From Symbiodinium natans (taxonomy: Eukaryota; Sar; Dinophyceae; Suessiales; Symbiodiniaceae): 64,000 bases of DNA. A model generated the notes under the pieces. The model was given only the letters and a program-made list of their open reading frames with translations, was not told where the DNA came from and searched no databases. The stretch is taken from the NCBI GenBank assembly GCA_905221605.1, contig CAJNDS010002508.1:124001-188000 (forward strand), written 5' to 3'. Shown piece by piece: positions 10,459 through 20,821 of the stretch (the stretch's first letter is position 1; each line of letters opens with the position of its first letter). The translations under genes were made by a program, and so were the position numbers.

Positions 10459-11105
10459 TAACGGAAAGAATCCACGCATAAAAACGCCTATAAAAAACCG
10501 CTAAAAAACGGTAACAATCCATAAGTGGGACTGGCGCGGAAAGGTCACGGAAAGGCTTTAGGCTCTGTGATGCCTTGAAAAAACCTTCAGATCCAACAAC
10601 TCATGCAGCCCACCCCTCGAAACATAGAACCCATAATTCCGCACGGAAAGCTGTGAACTCCCTACGAAAAACCCGAAATCTACGGCAAACCCCTGAAATC
10701 TACGGAAAGCCGCCTGAAATCCCCAAACCCCTGAAACTGAAGCTTGACCTACAATCCAGAGGACCCCTAAACTCTAAAGCCCTCAAACCCAGGGGCCCAC
10801 GGAAACAGGGGCTTTCCGTAGACTTCAGGGGGTTTTCCGTAGATTTCGTGTTTACCGTAGGGAGTTCACAGCTTTCCGTGGAATTATGGGTTCTATGTTT
10901 CGAAGGGTGGGCTGAGCTGTTGGATCTGAGAGTTTTTCAAGGCATCACAGAGCCTAAGGCCTTTCCGTGATCTTTCCGCGCCAGTCCCAATTATGGATTT
11001 TTACGGTTTTTTACGGTTTTTTACGGTTTTTTACGGTTTTTTATGGTTTTTTACGGTTTTTTTACGGTTTTTTATGGGCGTTTTTGCGTGGATTCTTTCC
11101 GTAAG
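10459..11105. mobile_element. Fold-back (long inverted repeat) element
   Basis: The left arm (from ACGGAAAGAATCCACGC at about 10460) and the right arm (ending GCGTGGATTCTTTCCGT near 11103) are reverse complements over roughly 250 bases with few mismatches. They meet at a short centre near 10740-10800. The right arm also carries tandem TTTTTTACGG units. No coding capacity is evident, so it is a nonautonomous fold-back element or a large palindrome. Target duplication is unclear. Confidence 0.75.
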
Positions 11106-11905
11106 GGCCCACGGAAACCCCACGGAAAGCCTAAATCAACAAGTTTACGGGCGAATTACGGGTTTTTACGGGCGTTTAATAAGATTACGGGCGTCTGGGC
11201 TGCTATTGCCGATCCTAGCGATCCTAGCAGCTGGAAAAAACAGTCCAACTTCGCAACTGTCGTGGCAAGGGAACGAAAAATGAGGTTAACAAATCCGGTC
11301 CAATTCAACCCACACCTATACCCTAAACCCCTCGGAAGTCCTGGCTGGAGCTTACATGGTGAATAGGGCTTATATGGGTTTGTCTACAGGGTCTCCTCAT
11401 ATACGGTCGTGTGGCAGAACCGTTATACCCCAACCCCACCCCAACCTATAAACCCTGCAAGTCCTGAGGCTTAGGGTCTGGGGTTTGTTTCGTCTTCTCA
11501 TAATAAGTGTCGCTTGTGCTTGGGGGTCGGCAGGGTTGGTGTTAAAGACTCAGAATAACCTATATTGTTGTGCTATACAGGGCTTCGAGAAAGGTTGGCT
11601 GAGGCTTAGGGTCTCTGGGGTCCGGGGTTATCAAGTCTCCTGATAAGTGTCGCTTGGGCAGGTCCATATATCGTTGGTCTATACAGGGCTTCGGGAAAGG
11701 TTTGAGAAGGATTGTGGCTCGGATTTTACAGTTGGGTTCGCCGGAGCATTCCTGTGTTCCCTCTCTAAACCCCTAAACCCTTCAACCTTGCAGGAGCTGG
11801 AAGGGGACAGGGTTCAGGCTTCACTATAAGCTTGGTGCTTGGTGGGTTGTATTGGTACATTTTATTATGCCGAATTCTCATTTCCCCGATTTTGCAAGTA
11901 CGGGC

Positions 11906-12040
11906 GTTTCCGGTAAAATCCTAATTCTCCCCGATCTCGGAATTACGGGCGTTTCCCGTAAAATCCTAATCCTCCCCGATCTCGGAATTACGGGCGTTTC
12001 CCGTAAAATCCTAATCCTCCCCGATCTCGGAATTACGGGC
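11906..12040. repeat. 45-bp minisatellite, three copies
   Basis: Three tandem 45-bp units start at 11906, 11951 and 11996, each running from GTTTCC to GGAATTACGGGC, with only a few differences; a partial unit follows. The unit length is divisible by three, so the open plus-strand frame across it is a by-product. Confidence 0.9.
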
Positions 12041-12166
12041 GTTTCCCGAATTACGGGCGTTTGTTTTTTTTACGGGCGTTTCCTAAAAAACCCGGTTTTT
12101 TCCAAACAACCAAAAGTAATAGGGTCTTTTGGAGACCCAGGGTAGGGTTCATGTAGGCTTCAAGGC

Positions 12167-12221
12167 CCGCGAGGCCTCCCACACGCCGCTGAGCAAGCTG
12201 TTAGTGTACTCCTTCTCCATC
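12167..12221 (-). CDS. Candidate exon, MEKEY..LLSGV family
   Basis: The minus strand reads MEKEYTNSLLSGVWEASR after a CAG acceptor. It aligns with MYAQYCRELLDGVFELWR at 7617-7683. The lower end is uncertain: a GC donor gives 12167, while homology would carry it to about 12158. Confidence 0.5.
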
Positions 12222-12452
12222 CTGGGTTTAGGGTTTAATAGGCTTGGGGTATAGGGACTAAGGCGTTAGGCTTCGGGTTTAGGGCCAGGGTTCCGGAACA
12301 ACAGGCGGGGGTTTAGGAGTTTTTTGCGCGCTTTTGTGGGCGACTATAGCTGAAACGACCTCTTGACCCAGCCCGAAAGGCCCTCTCAAAACCCGAGCAC
12401 AAACAGGGTTTAGGGTTCAGGGTTTAATTATCGGGTTTTAGGGTTTAGGGTC

Positions 12453-12504
12453 CCAGGAGCTGGTCCGCAATGTCGCGAGCTTTCTTCTGGTTCTTCTCAG
12501 TCTC
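12453..12504 (-). CDS. Candidate 52-nt exon, DQLLG family
   Basis: The minus strand reads ETEKNQKKARDIADQLL with a CAG acceptor and a G|GA donor one base into a codon. It matches exons at 8428-8467 and 6610-6673 at the end. A helical, lysine-rich composition is evident. Confidence 0.55.
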
Positions 12505-12656
12505 CTGCAGGGAGATGGGGGAGGGGTCATCGCCAAACGACCGTCTCGTTTGCAGGTGGTGGGCCCATTCAATTGGGCCGGGTGGGAATTTTGGGGTTCA
12601 AGGCCATCGGTTTGACAAGGGGTTTGCGCTTTGGGTCCCCTTTCTGAAGCCAGAAC

Positions 12657-12693
12657 CCGTCTGCTCCTCTTCCCGGATGCGAGCTTTCTCGGC
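12657..12693 (-). CDS. Candidate 37-nt exon
   Basis: The minus strand reads AEKARIREEEQT with a CAG acceptor and a GT donor. It lies only 150 bases upstream of the 12453-12504 exon and shares its Lys/Arg/Glu composition. Confidence 0.45.
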
Positions 12694-13821
12694 CTGGCAG
12701 AGGGGTAGCTAGGGTTCGCCAAGACACCCTGAAAGAAGCGTAAGGTCGTTCGTGGCGAAAAGCCGCCCTGGATCCAAGCCTTCACCCTAAAAACACAAGG
12801 GCCTTGATGATGAGACAAGGGTTTTCGGGGTTATTTTAGTACAATTATTCCGACACCTATCTTAAACCCCAAAGCCCGCGTATCCCACGAAAGGTATTCC
12901 TAGGCTGCCTCTAGCGGGCCTGAGGCATATGAGGCATTTTAGTACTAACTTAGGGCTTCATGGTTTAGGGTTTATAAGGTTCATGGTGCTAAGGCTTGGG
13001 TGCCTCAAGAAACTAAGCACTACTCCTAGCTTTGTTTAAGAAACAGAGGGCATATGGGTGCCCCCAAAGCCGCACACTGAGGATCCGAGTGAAGGTTGCA
13101 GGAAGCTAGACCGGTAGCTAAGAATCGCGTACCTGGAACTAGGTCCATGACCACAGCCAATTCTGGGATCCCGCAGTGCTTTGATGAGCTGTTGCAGATC
13201 AGATTAGAAACGATTCTCTTAGGGCCCGGTGGACGACACTCATGCTCGCAAGCAATTACATGTCCGTTGAAGCTCCTTTGGGGGTTTACGGCGAAAGTGA
13301 GGGACATCCCCATATAGACCCCACTTTTTCTTTCTCGGTGTGTCGGCGTAGCTCCACGCATGTGAACGGCTTCATACCTTTGCCGCACTAGCATCCTGGA
13401 CCCATGTTTCCTCCCCTAAGTTGCTACACCCTTAAAGCCCACAAGCCTCACCTGCTAAACTCGGGGTTTAGGGTTTTGGGCTTAGGGTTTAGGGCCCAAA
13501 ATCTCCTACACCCTGAATCTCCTAACCCTCAGCCTCAACCCCATAACATTCTACACCCTACTGTTGGGAGATCGAAGGTGGTCCCGTGAAGGCAAGGCGC
13601 GTGTGGCCTTCAAGGCGTTAAAGGCCCAGACCCGACATAGGCAATCGCCCTCCTCCCCCCGATTCAGGTTCTACGCCTGGGATCTACAGGGTCTATACGG
13701 TGTAGGGTTTAGGGTTTAAGGTTTATGGTTTCAGAGGCTTTAGGGTCTAGAGTTTCGGGTTTAGGGTGTCTTGAGGCGGGGGGGGATGGCTCTTGGAGGC
13801 TTTGGCCGGGCTCCTCACTAC
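12694..13821. other. Intron-like spacer
   Basis: Mostly unique sequence at 12720-13400 with no supported exon, then degenerate TTTAGGG near 13460-13500 and 13700-13775. Confidence 0.4.
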
Positions 13822-13847
13822 CTCTTGCAGCGGCCGCATTCCAGCTC
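13822..13847 (-). CDS. Candidate 26-nt micro-exon
   Basis: The minus strand reads ELECGRCK followed by AG, with a GAG acceptor and a GT donor. The Cys pair CxxC is notable, but the segment is very short, so support is weak. Confidence 0.3.
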
Positions 13848-15605
13848 CTCATCGCGCCAGCATGTGAGGGACATGTCACGCTCACGACCTGCGCATGACG
13901 CATTGGCCCCCCACCCCTAAGCCCTCAAGCCTACCTGGTGTGACACCTCACAGGGAGACGCTGGATACTCTGGGAGTGTCAGCCTCAATCCCTATACGCC
14001 ATGCCAGTAGCCGACAAAGACCTACCTGGAGTTTGCAAGGAAATCGCGATAAAGAACCCGAAAATTTGCAGATGTGTAGGCTTCAGGTAACTACAGCAAC
14101 CCCTCCCCATTCCCCTCCGTCCTGGACATGGGCCGCCCCTGGGAAGAAGGCTCAGGCGAATCGACGCGGCTCTGTCCCCCAGCCCGTTTCGTAGCCTCGG
14201 CCGAGGGGATTTAGGGCTTAGGGTGGTCGAGGCAGGGTTCCCCATACCAGCAAAAGGGTTTAGGGCTATTAGCCAAAATCTTATAATCCCTACAGGGGGT
14301 TTAGGGTTTAGGGTTTAGGCTTTAGGGTTTGGGGTTTGGGGTTTAGGGTTTAGGGTTGAGGTCTTGGGGCTTAGCGTTCGTGTCTTAGGGTGCAGGGTAG
14401 TAGTGAGATGCACAAGGGCCAGCAGGAGTTGTGGATCCGGGCCAGAGTCTTTGAGTCCAGCGCTTCATGGTATGGGTTTGGGATGTTCCCCCTTATCCTA
14501 AGAGTCCTTAAGAGGGATTTTCGTAACCCCCTCAAGGACTGTGAGTATAAGGGGGAACATCCCAAAGCAGGGTAGTTGAGGTTTAGGGTTGAGGGTTTAG
14601 GGCTATAAAGGTTGACGGCACTTAGGGCCGAGGACTCAGGGCTGAGAGCTTAGGCAAGCGGAGACCATCCCAAAATGAAGGAGGCGGCTGAAGCCCAGCA
14701 GGCCCCCAAGCACTACAGAAACCCGTCATATGGCTTCTTAGAGATCTGTTGAAGGGCTTCAGGTGTTGAGGGCTTTGTAGGGTTTAGGGGCGCATTGTGA
14801 ATTGCTTGAGACAGCAGGCCACACGCCGACGGTATAGCTGGATGTAGATCGGCGGCGGAGGCAGTCGATCGTCCGGTGCTACACCAAAACACACCCACAA
14901 CGTTGTGTTCAGAGCCTCACGTGTGCGACGGCTCAGCATAGTCTTCGTGTGTATTGTCGGGTCCACATGCCACAACCACTCAATGAGGTTGGTGGTTTTG
15001 GAGGTGAGTGTCGCAATGCCAGGTCAGGTACCAAGCACATGCTGCTACTTGAAGCCTACTGAAAGTCGAATGCCTCCCAAATCTTCCTTCAAGAATCGAA
15101 GCCAGTTGAAGCCGTTGAACCCCCTAAACCCCAAATGGCCCCGACACTCGCCCAACGCCACAGTCCTCCTTAGACCTAGTCTACCATTGACCCTCAGCCT
15201 TCTCCCCCCAACCCGCAAAACAGCCACAAACATCCCAACTCTAAAATCCGCCACGGAACTTTTCTCAAGCACACTCCACCCTAAACCCAACACCCCAACC
15301 TGCACCAAAGTGTCTTACAAGTTCCCTTGTAGAGAACCATGCGGACCTAATTCCCTACTAAGAACCCGTAAGACGTAAGGCAGATTGAGCACACACCCCG
15401 AAAAACCCTAAACCCTCGAAGCCCAAAGCCCTAATACCCTAAAACACTATCAGCCCAATCCTGTTCGGCCTACAAAGCCCTAAACCCTTTAAGCGCCTAA
15501 TCCCTGAACCCTCAACTATCAAAGCCCTAAAGCCCTAAACCCTCAAAAGCCCCTAACCCTAAACCCTAAACCCTAAACCCGAAACTCAAAAGCCCCTAAT
15601 CGGGC
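13848..15605. other. Spacer with uncertain coding content
   Basis: Open frames exist on both strands at 13890-14240 without clear splice support. TTTAGGG tracts lie at 14290-14360 and CCCTAAA-like sequence at 15130-15590. A small hairpin element at 14477-14566 is listed separately. Confidence 0.4.
14477..14566. mobile_element. Small hairpin element, copy 1
   Basis: Perfect 20-base terminal inverted repeats (14477-14496 and 14547-14566, TTTGGGATGTTCCCCCTTAT and its complement) enclose an inner GTCCTTAAGAGG/CCTCAAGGAC pairing and the box AGGGATTTTCGTAACCCCC. A diverged copy lies at about 26228-26333. It resembles a miniature inverted-repeat element. Confidence 0.65.
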
Positions 15606-15666
15606 CCCAGTTGCCCAGGGTCGCATAGGCCGGCGGAAGTTGCTGCTGTGGCCGGGGCTGCGTCTC
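15606..15666 (-). CDS. Candidate exon, Pro/Gln-rich
   Basis: The minus strand reads ETQPRPQQQLPPAYATLGNW, preceded directly by a CCCTAG acceptor in the telomere-like tract. It is flanked by CCCTAAA below (15552-15580) and TTTAGGG above (15670-15735), the inverted arrangement. The GC donor is one of several options. Confidence 0.45.
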
Positions 15667-15869
15667 CTAGGGTTTAGGGTTTAGGGTTTAGGGTCTAGGG
15701 TTTAGGGTTTAGGGTTTAGGGTTGAGGGTTTAGGACGGGCTGTTGGGCGCCATGAGTCCCTCGGGGGCTTAGAGGGTTCAGGGCAGTGCGCGTGCAAACG
15801 AGGACCGCTAACTGATTTCTGCCACTTGCCCCGCTTGCTTTGGTTCCTTTTGCGGAAACCCTTTTGCCC

Positions 15870-15965
15870 CACTTGCCCCACTTGCCCTGTCTTAACCGCT
15901 AAGCGACGGCCACTTGCCCCACTTGCCCCACTTGCCCCGCTTGCCCCACTTGCCCCACTTGCCAC
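15870..15965. repeat. 9-bp minisatellite (ACTTGCCCC)
   Basis: Tandem 9-base units, partly interrupted by a unique segment at about 15888-15910. The open minus-strand frame through it is low-complexity and not treated as a gene. Confidence 0.85.
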
Positions 15966-16142
15966 CTTGTCCTTCCCACTATCCGAAATGGTGGTGGGTG
16001 GGGCCGGGATGGGGGGCAGCCCTATGTTAAACCACCACCTAAACCCTAAACCACCCAAAACCCAAGCGCAACCACCCAAGCGTTCTGGGATGTCCAGCGT
16101 GGCCACTAGATTGTTCAGCTTGCTTTTGTTTCTTGGGGCGGG

Positions 16143-16190
16143 GCCACAAGTCTGCCTCAAATGCAGCCCGATTTGAGGCAGACTTGTGGC
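16143..16190. other. Perfect 20-bp hairpin
   Basis: Positions 16143-16162 and 16171-16190 are exact reverse complements (GCCACAAGTCTGCCTCAAAT and partner) around an 8-base loop. No U-tract follows, so a bacterial-type terminator is not implied. Confidence 0.85.
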
Positions 16191-16265
16191 TGGAAACCCT
16201 AAACCCCAAACCCTATATGTAAACCCTAAAGCCTCAACCGTAAAAAAAACCCTCTCAACCAAAAC

Positions 16266-16334
16266 CTTCATGGCGACTAGCTGCCGCGCTGATCCCGAAG
16301 ACGGCGAAGACGCTGTTGGGATCTTGCAGCTCTC
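16266..16334 (-). CDS. Candidate 69-nt exon, Ser-rich
   Basis: Twenty-three complete codons read ESCKIPTASSPSSGSARQLV and AMK, with an AAG acceptor and an AAG|GT donor. CCCTAAA lies below (16196-16240) and TTTAGGG above (16352-16430). The 69-nt, phase-0 size matches the repeat exons at 52-58 kb, though the protein sequence differs. Confidence 0.5.
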
Positions 16335-17270
16335 CTTGAGGGGTATAAGGTTTATGGTTTATAAGGTTTAGGGTTTAGGGTTTGGGGTTTAGGGTTTAGG
16401 GTTTAGGGTGTAGGGTTTAGGGTTTCGGTTTTAAGGGTCTTGGGTTTTAAGGGTCTTGGGGTTTAGGCACTGTCTTTGGACCTGTCAGCATGGCAGCGCT
16501 TTCACAAACAATCTGGGTCCGCCCTGTAAGTAGAATGGAACGACCCTGAACAAAGAAGAAGGGAGCACGCCACCTAACTTGCAGTAGGACCTTCTAGGTT
16601 CTAGGTTTCGGCGCGGATGGGGAAATTCATAAAATCCTGCACCCTCAACCCCGAAGCCGGCTCTATCACCCTAAATCCGGAGACCCTTGTTTTAGGGTTC
16701 GGAGTTCAGGGTTCAAGGTTTAGGGTTTAGGGACCCCAAAGCCCCGAAAACCGTGACAAACCCCGAAACCTCCCAGGGGCTTCAGGGCAGCAAAGTGGCG
16801 GCTCATCAAGGCATGGCATCGCTGCGAGCCTGCTTGAGGAGACCCCGGACTCGTAGAAGTTTAGGGTTTTTTGTGCTTAAGGGTTGGGCCTTTGGGGTGT
16901 CTGGGGCCTTTAGGTGTTTTTTTCTTGCTACAGTTTTTAAAGGGTTGCTTCTGTTGCAGGTTTGGGGATGACTTCCCGAAACCCTGTCCTTTGGGACTCC
17001 AGGGCTGCAGGGTCCGGCAGTCGATTCATGGCTTCGGGTGGCAGCACGAGTTGGGGATTTTAAGGCCTACTTCGAGTCTTTTTCGTGAAGATTTTTGTTG
17101 GGTTTGGGTTTTCAGGAGCTCAGCTGAAGCTCAAAGCTACCTCTCAGCCCCATGCCATAAGTAGCGAGGTGTCTCTGAGCCCTAAACCCTGAACCCCACA
17201 CCCCCAAACACTATACCCCAAACCCCGAACCCTCAACCCTAAACCCACACATTTCCCTAAACCCCCAAAC

Positions 17271-17367
17271 CCATCAGTGGCGAGGTGCAGTACTCCCCGA
17301 TGTCGGTCTCCACCGTCGTCGTGGCGGCAGTGAGGTGGACGTTGCACCATCGGCAGGAGGGCATCAC
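17271..17367 (-). CDS. Candidate exon with Cys/His motif
   Basis: The minus strand reads VMPSCRWCNVHLTAATTTVE and continues TDIGEYCTSPLM, with an AAG acceptor and a GT donor. CxxC and later His and Cys could bind zinc. CCCTAAA-like units lie on the low side. Confidence 0.45.
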
Positions 17368-17973
17368 CTTGAGTGTCGACAGTGTAGATAGGGTTTTAGA
17401 TATGGGGCTTAGGGTTCTGGGTTCCCCAAAGATGCTCATAAGAGGGTGTCACGGTCTAAGGTTCGCAACTTCTCTTCGGGCTCATATTGCGACGCAACCT
17501 TACGACCGCTGACTGAATCCTGAGCCCCCAAACGCGCTCCCTCCTCTCCCGAAGCCCTTCTAGACACTCCGCAACGGCCCTAAACACTTTTTTAACCCCA
17601 ACATTCCAAGCTCTAGACCCCAAAAACCGCCCCTAAACCTTAAGCCTCCTTCAACTTTTACTGCGGCAGGGATGCCAGAATTCCCCTACACCCTGTAACT
17701 TTAGAACCATTCCCCTACACCCTGTTACTCTCGAATTTAAAGGCTGTTTGCGGAAGACACGTATTCTGAGGTGAGCAGAGTTGCAGAACTCGCGGGAGTA
17801 CTTTGACGTGGTATAGGGTTTGGGGTTCAGGGATCGCCAAATCCCCAAAGCCTCTTACTATAATTGTTTCAGGGTTTAGGGTTTAGGATTTAGGGTTTAG
17901 GGTTTAGGGTTACCCCTGTATACCCTGAAGCTCAAACCCTGCCAACGTTGAACCCCCCCTCCCTATCGGGCGC

Positions 17974-18019
17974 AGGCACGACGAGGCTCATTTCAAGGGG
18001 GCTTCCCCGTGTCGCGTAC
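17974..18019 (-). CDS. Candidate 46-nt exon
   Basis: The minus strand reads YATRGSPLEMSLVVP after a CAG acceptor, with a possible GC donor. Protein-like composition but no homology seen; phases are not reconciled. Confidence 0.3.
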
Positions 18020-18422
18020 CTGCGACACCGGCTTCATTCGGAGCTTTCGATGAGGTTCCGGGATTTTCGGACCAAGCCCCAAACCCTACACCCTAACTAA
18101 CAACTTTTAGGGCTTAGGGCTTGAGGTTTTCAAGGTTTCAGGCTTTAGGGTTTTAGGGTTTTGGGTTGAAGTCGGGGGGCTTACAGTTGCATGCCACGAA
18201 AGAAATGTGGGCGCCACTGGTCAACCCGAAATCTCAACGCAAACCCTAAACCCCAAACCCTCAGACTTAAACACCAAACCCTTAACCCTTCAACTAAACT
18301 CCAAACCCTTAACCCGAAACCCTGAAACCGTAAACCTCAAAACCCAAACCCCAATCCCTCAACCCCCCAAACACCACGAGGCCCCTTGGGGACCACTCAG
18401 CCAGCAAAGGCCCCGCCCCCTC

Positions 18423-18470
18423 CCCTAAACCCTAAACCCTAAACCCTAAACCCTAAACCCTAAACCCCTG
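18423..18470. repeat. CCCTAAA array
   Basis: Nearly seven tandem copies directly below the candidate exon at 18477-18542. Confidence 0.95.
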
Positions 18471-18476
18471 CTGAAC

Positions 18477-18542
18477 CGCCGAGGCGCTTGTAGATTTTCT
18501 CGAAGGTGTCAGGCTCGGCTTGCTGGTGTTGCAACTGCGGCG
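18477..18542 (-). CDS. Candidate 66-nt exon
   Basis: The minus strand reads PQLQHQQAEPDTFEKIYKRL and G after an AAG acceptor, ending one base into a codon at a GT donor. Composition suggests a Gln-rich helix. Confidence 0.5.
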
Positions 18543-19833
18543 CTTGGGGGCTTCAGGGCTTCAGGGCTTCAGGGTTTTGTGAGGGTTGAGGGCTGAGGAC
18601 TCAAGACTGGGGGTTTGGGGTTTAGAGCTTTTTGGAGATGAGGATGCTGGGGTTTAAGACTCCAGCATTTAGGATTTACTCAGTGTTTCTTCGGGCTCAG
18701 GGTTAAAGGTCAGCATCAAGCCATGTCACAAATCGCTCATACGGCGTCGGCAGCCACAAACCCACCTACACTCGACTGTTCCAAAACGGCCACAGCAACA
18801 AGCGTCTAGGGTTTAAGGGAACAACAACAAACAGCAGCGGCACGTCATCTTGCGACTATACAGAACGAGATGTTGTTGGCATTTTCTGGTAACGTACCAT
18901 ATGCTTTTAACCTTGAAAGCCCTAAACCATAAACGTTGTATCTGGAAAAGCCGTCTTCTGTTGCAAATCTGCTTCAAAGGCCAAGCTGCCACAAGCCGGA
19001 TCTCGTGGTACTTCACCTCGGAATGCTTCAGGCTGTTGGAGTTCTCAGGGCTTGCAGCGCCATTCGGTTTGGGTTTAGGGCTTGGGCTTTATAGGGCGAA
19101 TATAGGGGCCTTAATATAGGTAGAATAGGGTTTTGTGGCGTTTGAGGCTTTGCACGGCTTTTGTGATCCTATCCGATGGCCTAGAAGCCTCCACACCCTG
19201 CCGCGGCGTTGACAATTGTGGGTTTTGAGGGTTTATAAAGTTCAGGGCTCAGGGAGATTATGGTTTTACGGATTACAGAGTGTTAGTTTTTCGGGCTTGG
19301 CATGTCGGGTTTAATCTTCAAGGACCCCTCAAAGAGAGAAGCTGCATTGTGACTAGGAACCGGGAATCGGAGCGCTGCTAAGAGAACTTCAGCTACTGCG
19401 GGCTCAACTGACCCGATGGCTCTGGAGTCTATTTTAGGGTTTAGGGTTTAGGGTTTAGGGTTTAGGGCCCGGAAGCGGGTTCAGGGTGTGGTTCCTTCTT
19501 CTGATTGTGCCTGGCCTTGGAGGTTCTGGGCTCTACTGGGTTCGGGGATTCAAGATCGTAGCTCTGGCTCTAAGGCCTGCACAGTACCCTGCGATGATAC
19601 ACATCATATATATGTATGGAGGCATCGAGAGAGAGAGGGAGAGGGAGAGAGAGAGAGAGAGAGAGTCAAGAATAAACCTTAGTAGACCATTTGTATTGTG
19701 TCATTTGTGTTCACTGCACCCGCTGCCTCAACATCCGCCAATCCCCTTCAACTCTACAGCCCCACACCCTAAACCCTGAACCCCAAACCCTAAGCCCCAC
19801 AACCCCGAACCCCCAAAGCCGGCCCAGGTGCTC
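18543..19833. other. Intron-like spacer
   Basis: Contains a repeat-family fragment near 19085-19135, TTTAGGG at 19436-19466 and a GA microsatellite at 19627-19665. No supported exon. Confidence 0.45.
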
Positions 19834-19919
19834 CGGTCTGTTTTGTTATCCGCTGCTTCAAGTCTCCGATGATGGCGGTCTTGTCCTCGGCATTGGGTGG
19901 CAGCGCCGTGATTTGGTCA
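19834..19919 (-). CDS. Candidate 86-nt coiled-coil exon
   Basis: The minus strand reads DQITALPPNAEDKTAIIGDL followed by KQRITKQT, with an AAG acceptor and a possible GA donor. The second half has a helical, coiled-coil character. Confidence 0.5.
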
Positions 19920-20200
19920 CTTCTCAGGGTGTGGGGGGGGTTGGGGGGGTTGCAGGGGGGGGGGTTATAAAAGTGGTATGTGGGTATTAAAGGGGTATTA
20001 AGAGGGCATAGGGGGTGTAAGTGGGGTATAAAGGGGGGTATAAGGGGGTAGGGCTTGACAGTGTTGAGTCGACAGGTCGAGAGGGCTTTTTGAGTAACAA
20101 GATGTGTTGAGTGGGCTGACAGGACACCGACGGCCTTCCTGAACCTAGCCAAAATCCTTCTGCTGACTGAGCCCGGCAAACCCTGCAGAACTCCTCTTAC

Positions 20201-20263
20201 ACTCGGTAGATACCAAAGCTCCTGCGACTTGCGAAATTGTTTACACAAGCCTCCGAACAACTC
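20201..20263 (-). CDS. Candidate 63-nt exon
   Basis: Twenty-one codons read ELFGGLCKQFRKSQELWYLP and S, with a CAG acceptor and a consensus GTAAGA donor. The strong donor and phase-0 length support it. Confidence 0.55.
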
Positions 20264-20543
20264 CTGTAGGCACGGGTTCGGCAGCCGAAAAAAAACCCTA
20301 CCAACTCGCCATTGCCGAGGGGCCATGTTGTATGTGAGGGTTGTTCCCCCGATGCTTCGGACCAACACCTGCCAGACAATGTACAACCCTAAACATCACT
20401 AAGACCCACACCATCGACGCCTCAACCCCAAACCTCTTTAGTAATTACGGTTTAGGGCCTAGGGATGGGGTCTGCCTTTTCCTGCAGGGAAGGCACCCTT
20501 TTGCCCTTCCCCGGTGAAAGCCCTGAAGCTCTGTACCGCAAGG

Positions 20544-20821
20544 TGTAGGGGTTTAGGGGTTTAGGGGTTTAGGGGTTTAGGGGGTTTAGGGGGTTTAGGG
20601 GGTTTAGGGGGTTTTGGGGGGTTTAGGGGTTTAGGGGTTTAGGGGTTTAGGGGTTTAGGGGTTTAGGGGGTTTAGGGGTTTAGGGGGGGGGTTTAGGGGG
20701 TTTAGGGGGTTTTGGGGGGTTTAGGGGGTTTAGGGGGTTTAGGGGGTTTTGGGGGGTTTAGGGGTTTAGGGGTTTAGGGGTTTAGGGGTTTAGGGGTTTA
20801 GGGGTTTAGGGGTTTAGGGTT
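20544..20821. repeat. TTTAGGGG / TTTAGGGGG variant array
   Basis: About 280 bases of tandem units with four or five G residues instead of three, in alternating blocks, with occasional TTTTGGGGGG. It differs from the 7-base unit elsewhere and looks locally amplified. Confidence 0.95.

Noticed and set aside
13985-14245. Open frames on both strands at 13.9-14.2 kb as an exon
   Set aside because: Neither strand shows convincing paired splice sites or similarity to other exons here.
16143-16190. Intrinsic transcription terminator
   Set aside because: No U-tract follows and the genome is eukaryotic.
15702-16271. 189-codon minus-strand ORF with Gly/Ser repeats
   Set aside because: It is produced by the 9-bp minisatellite and telomere-like tracts.
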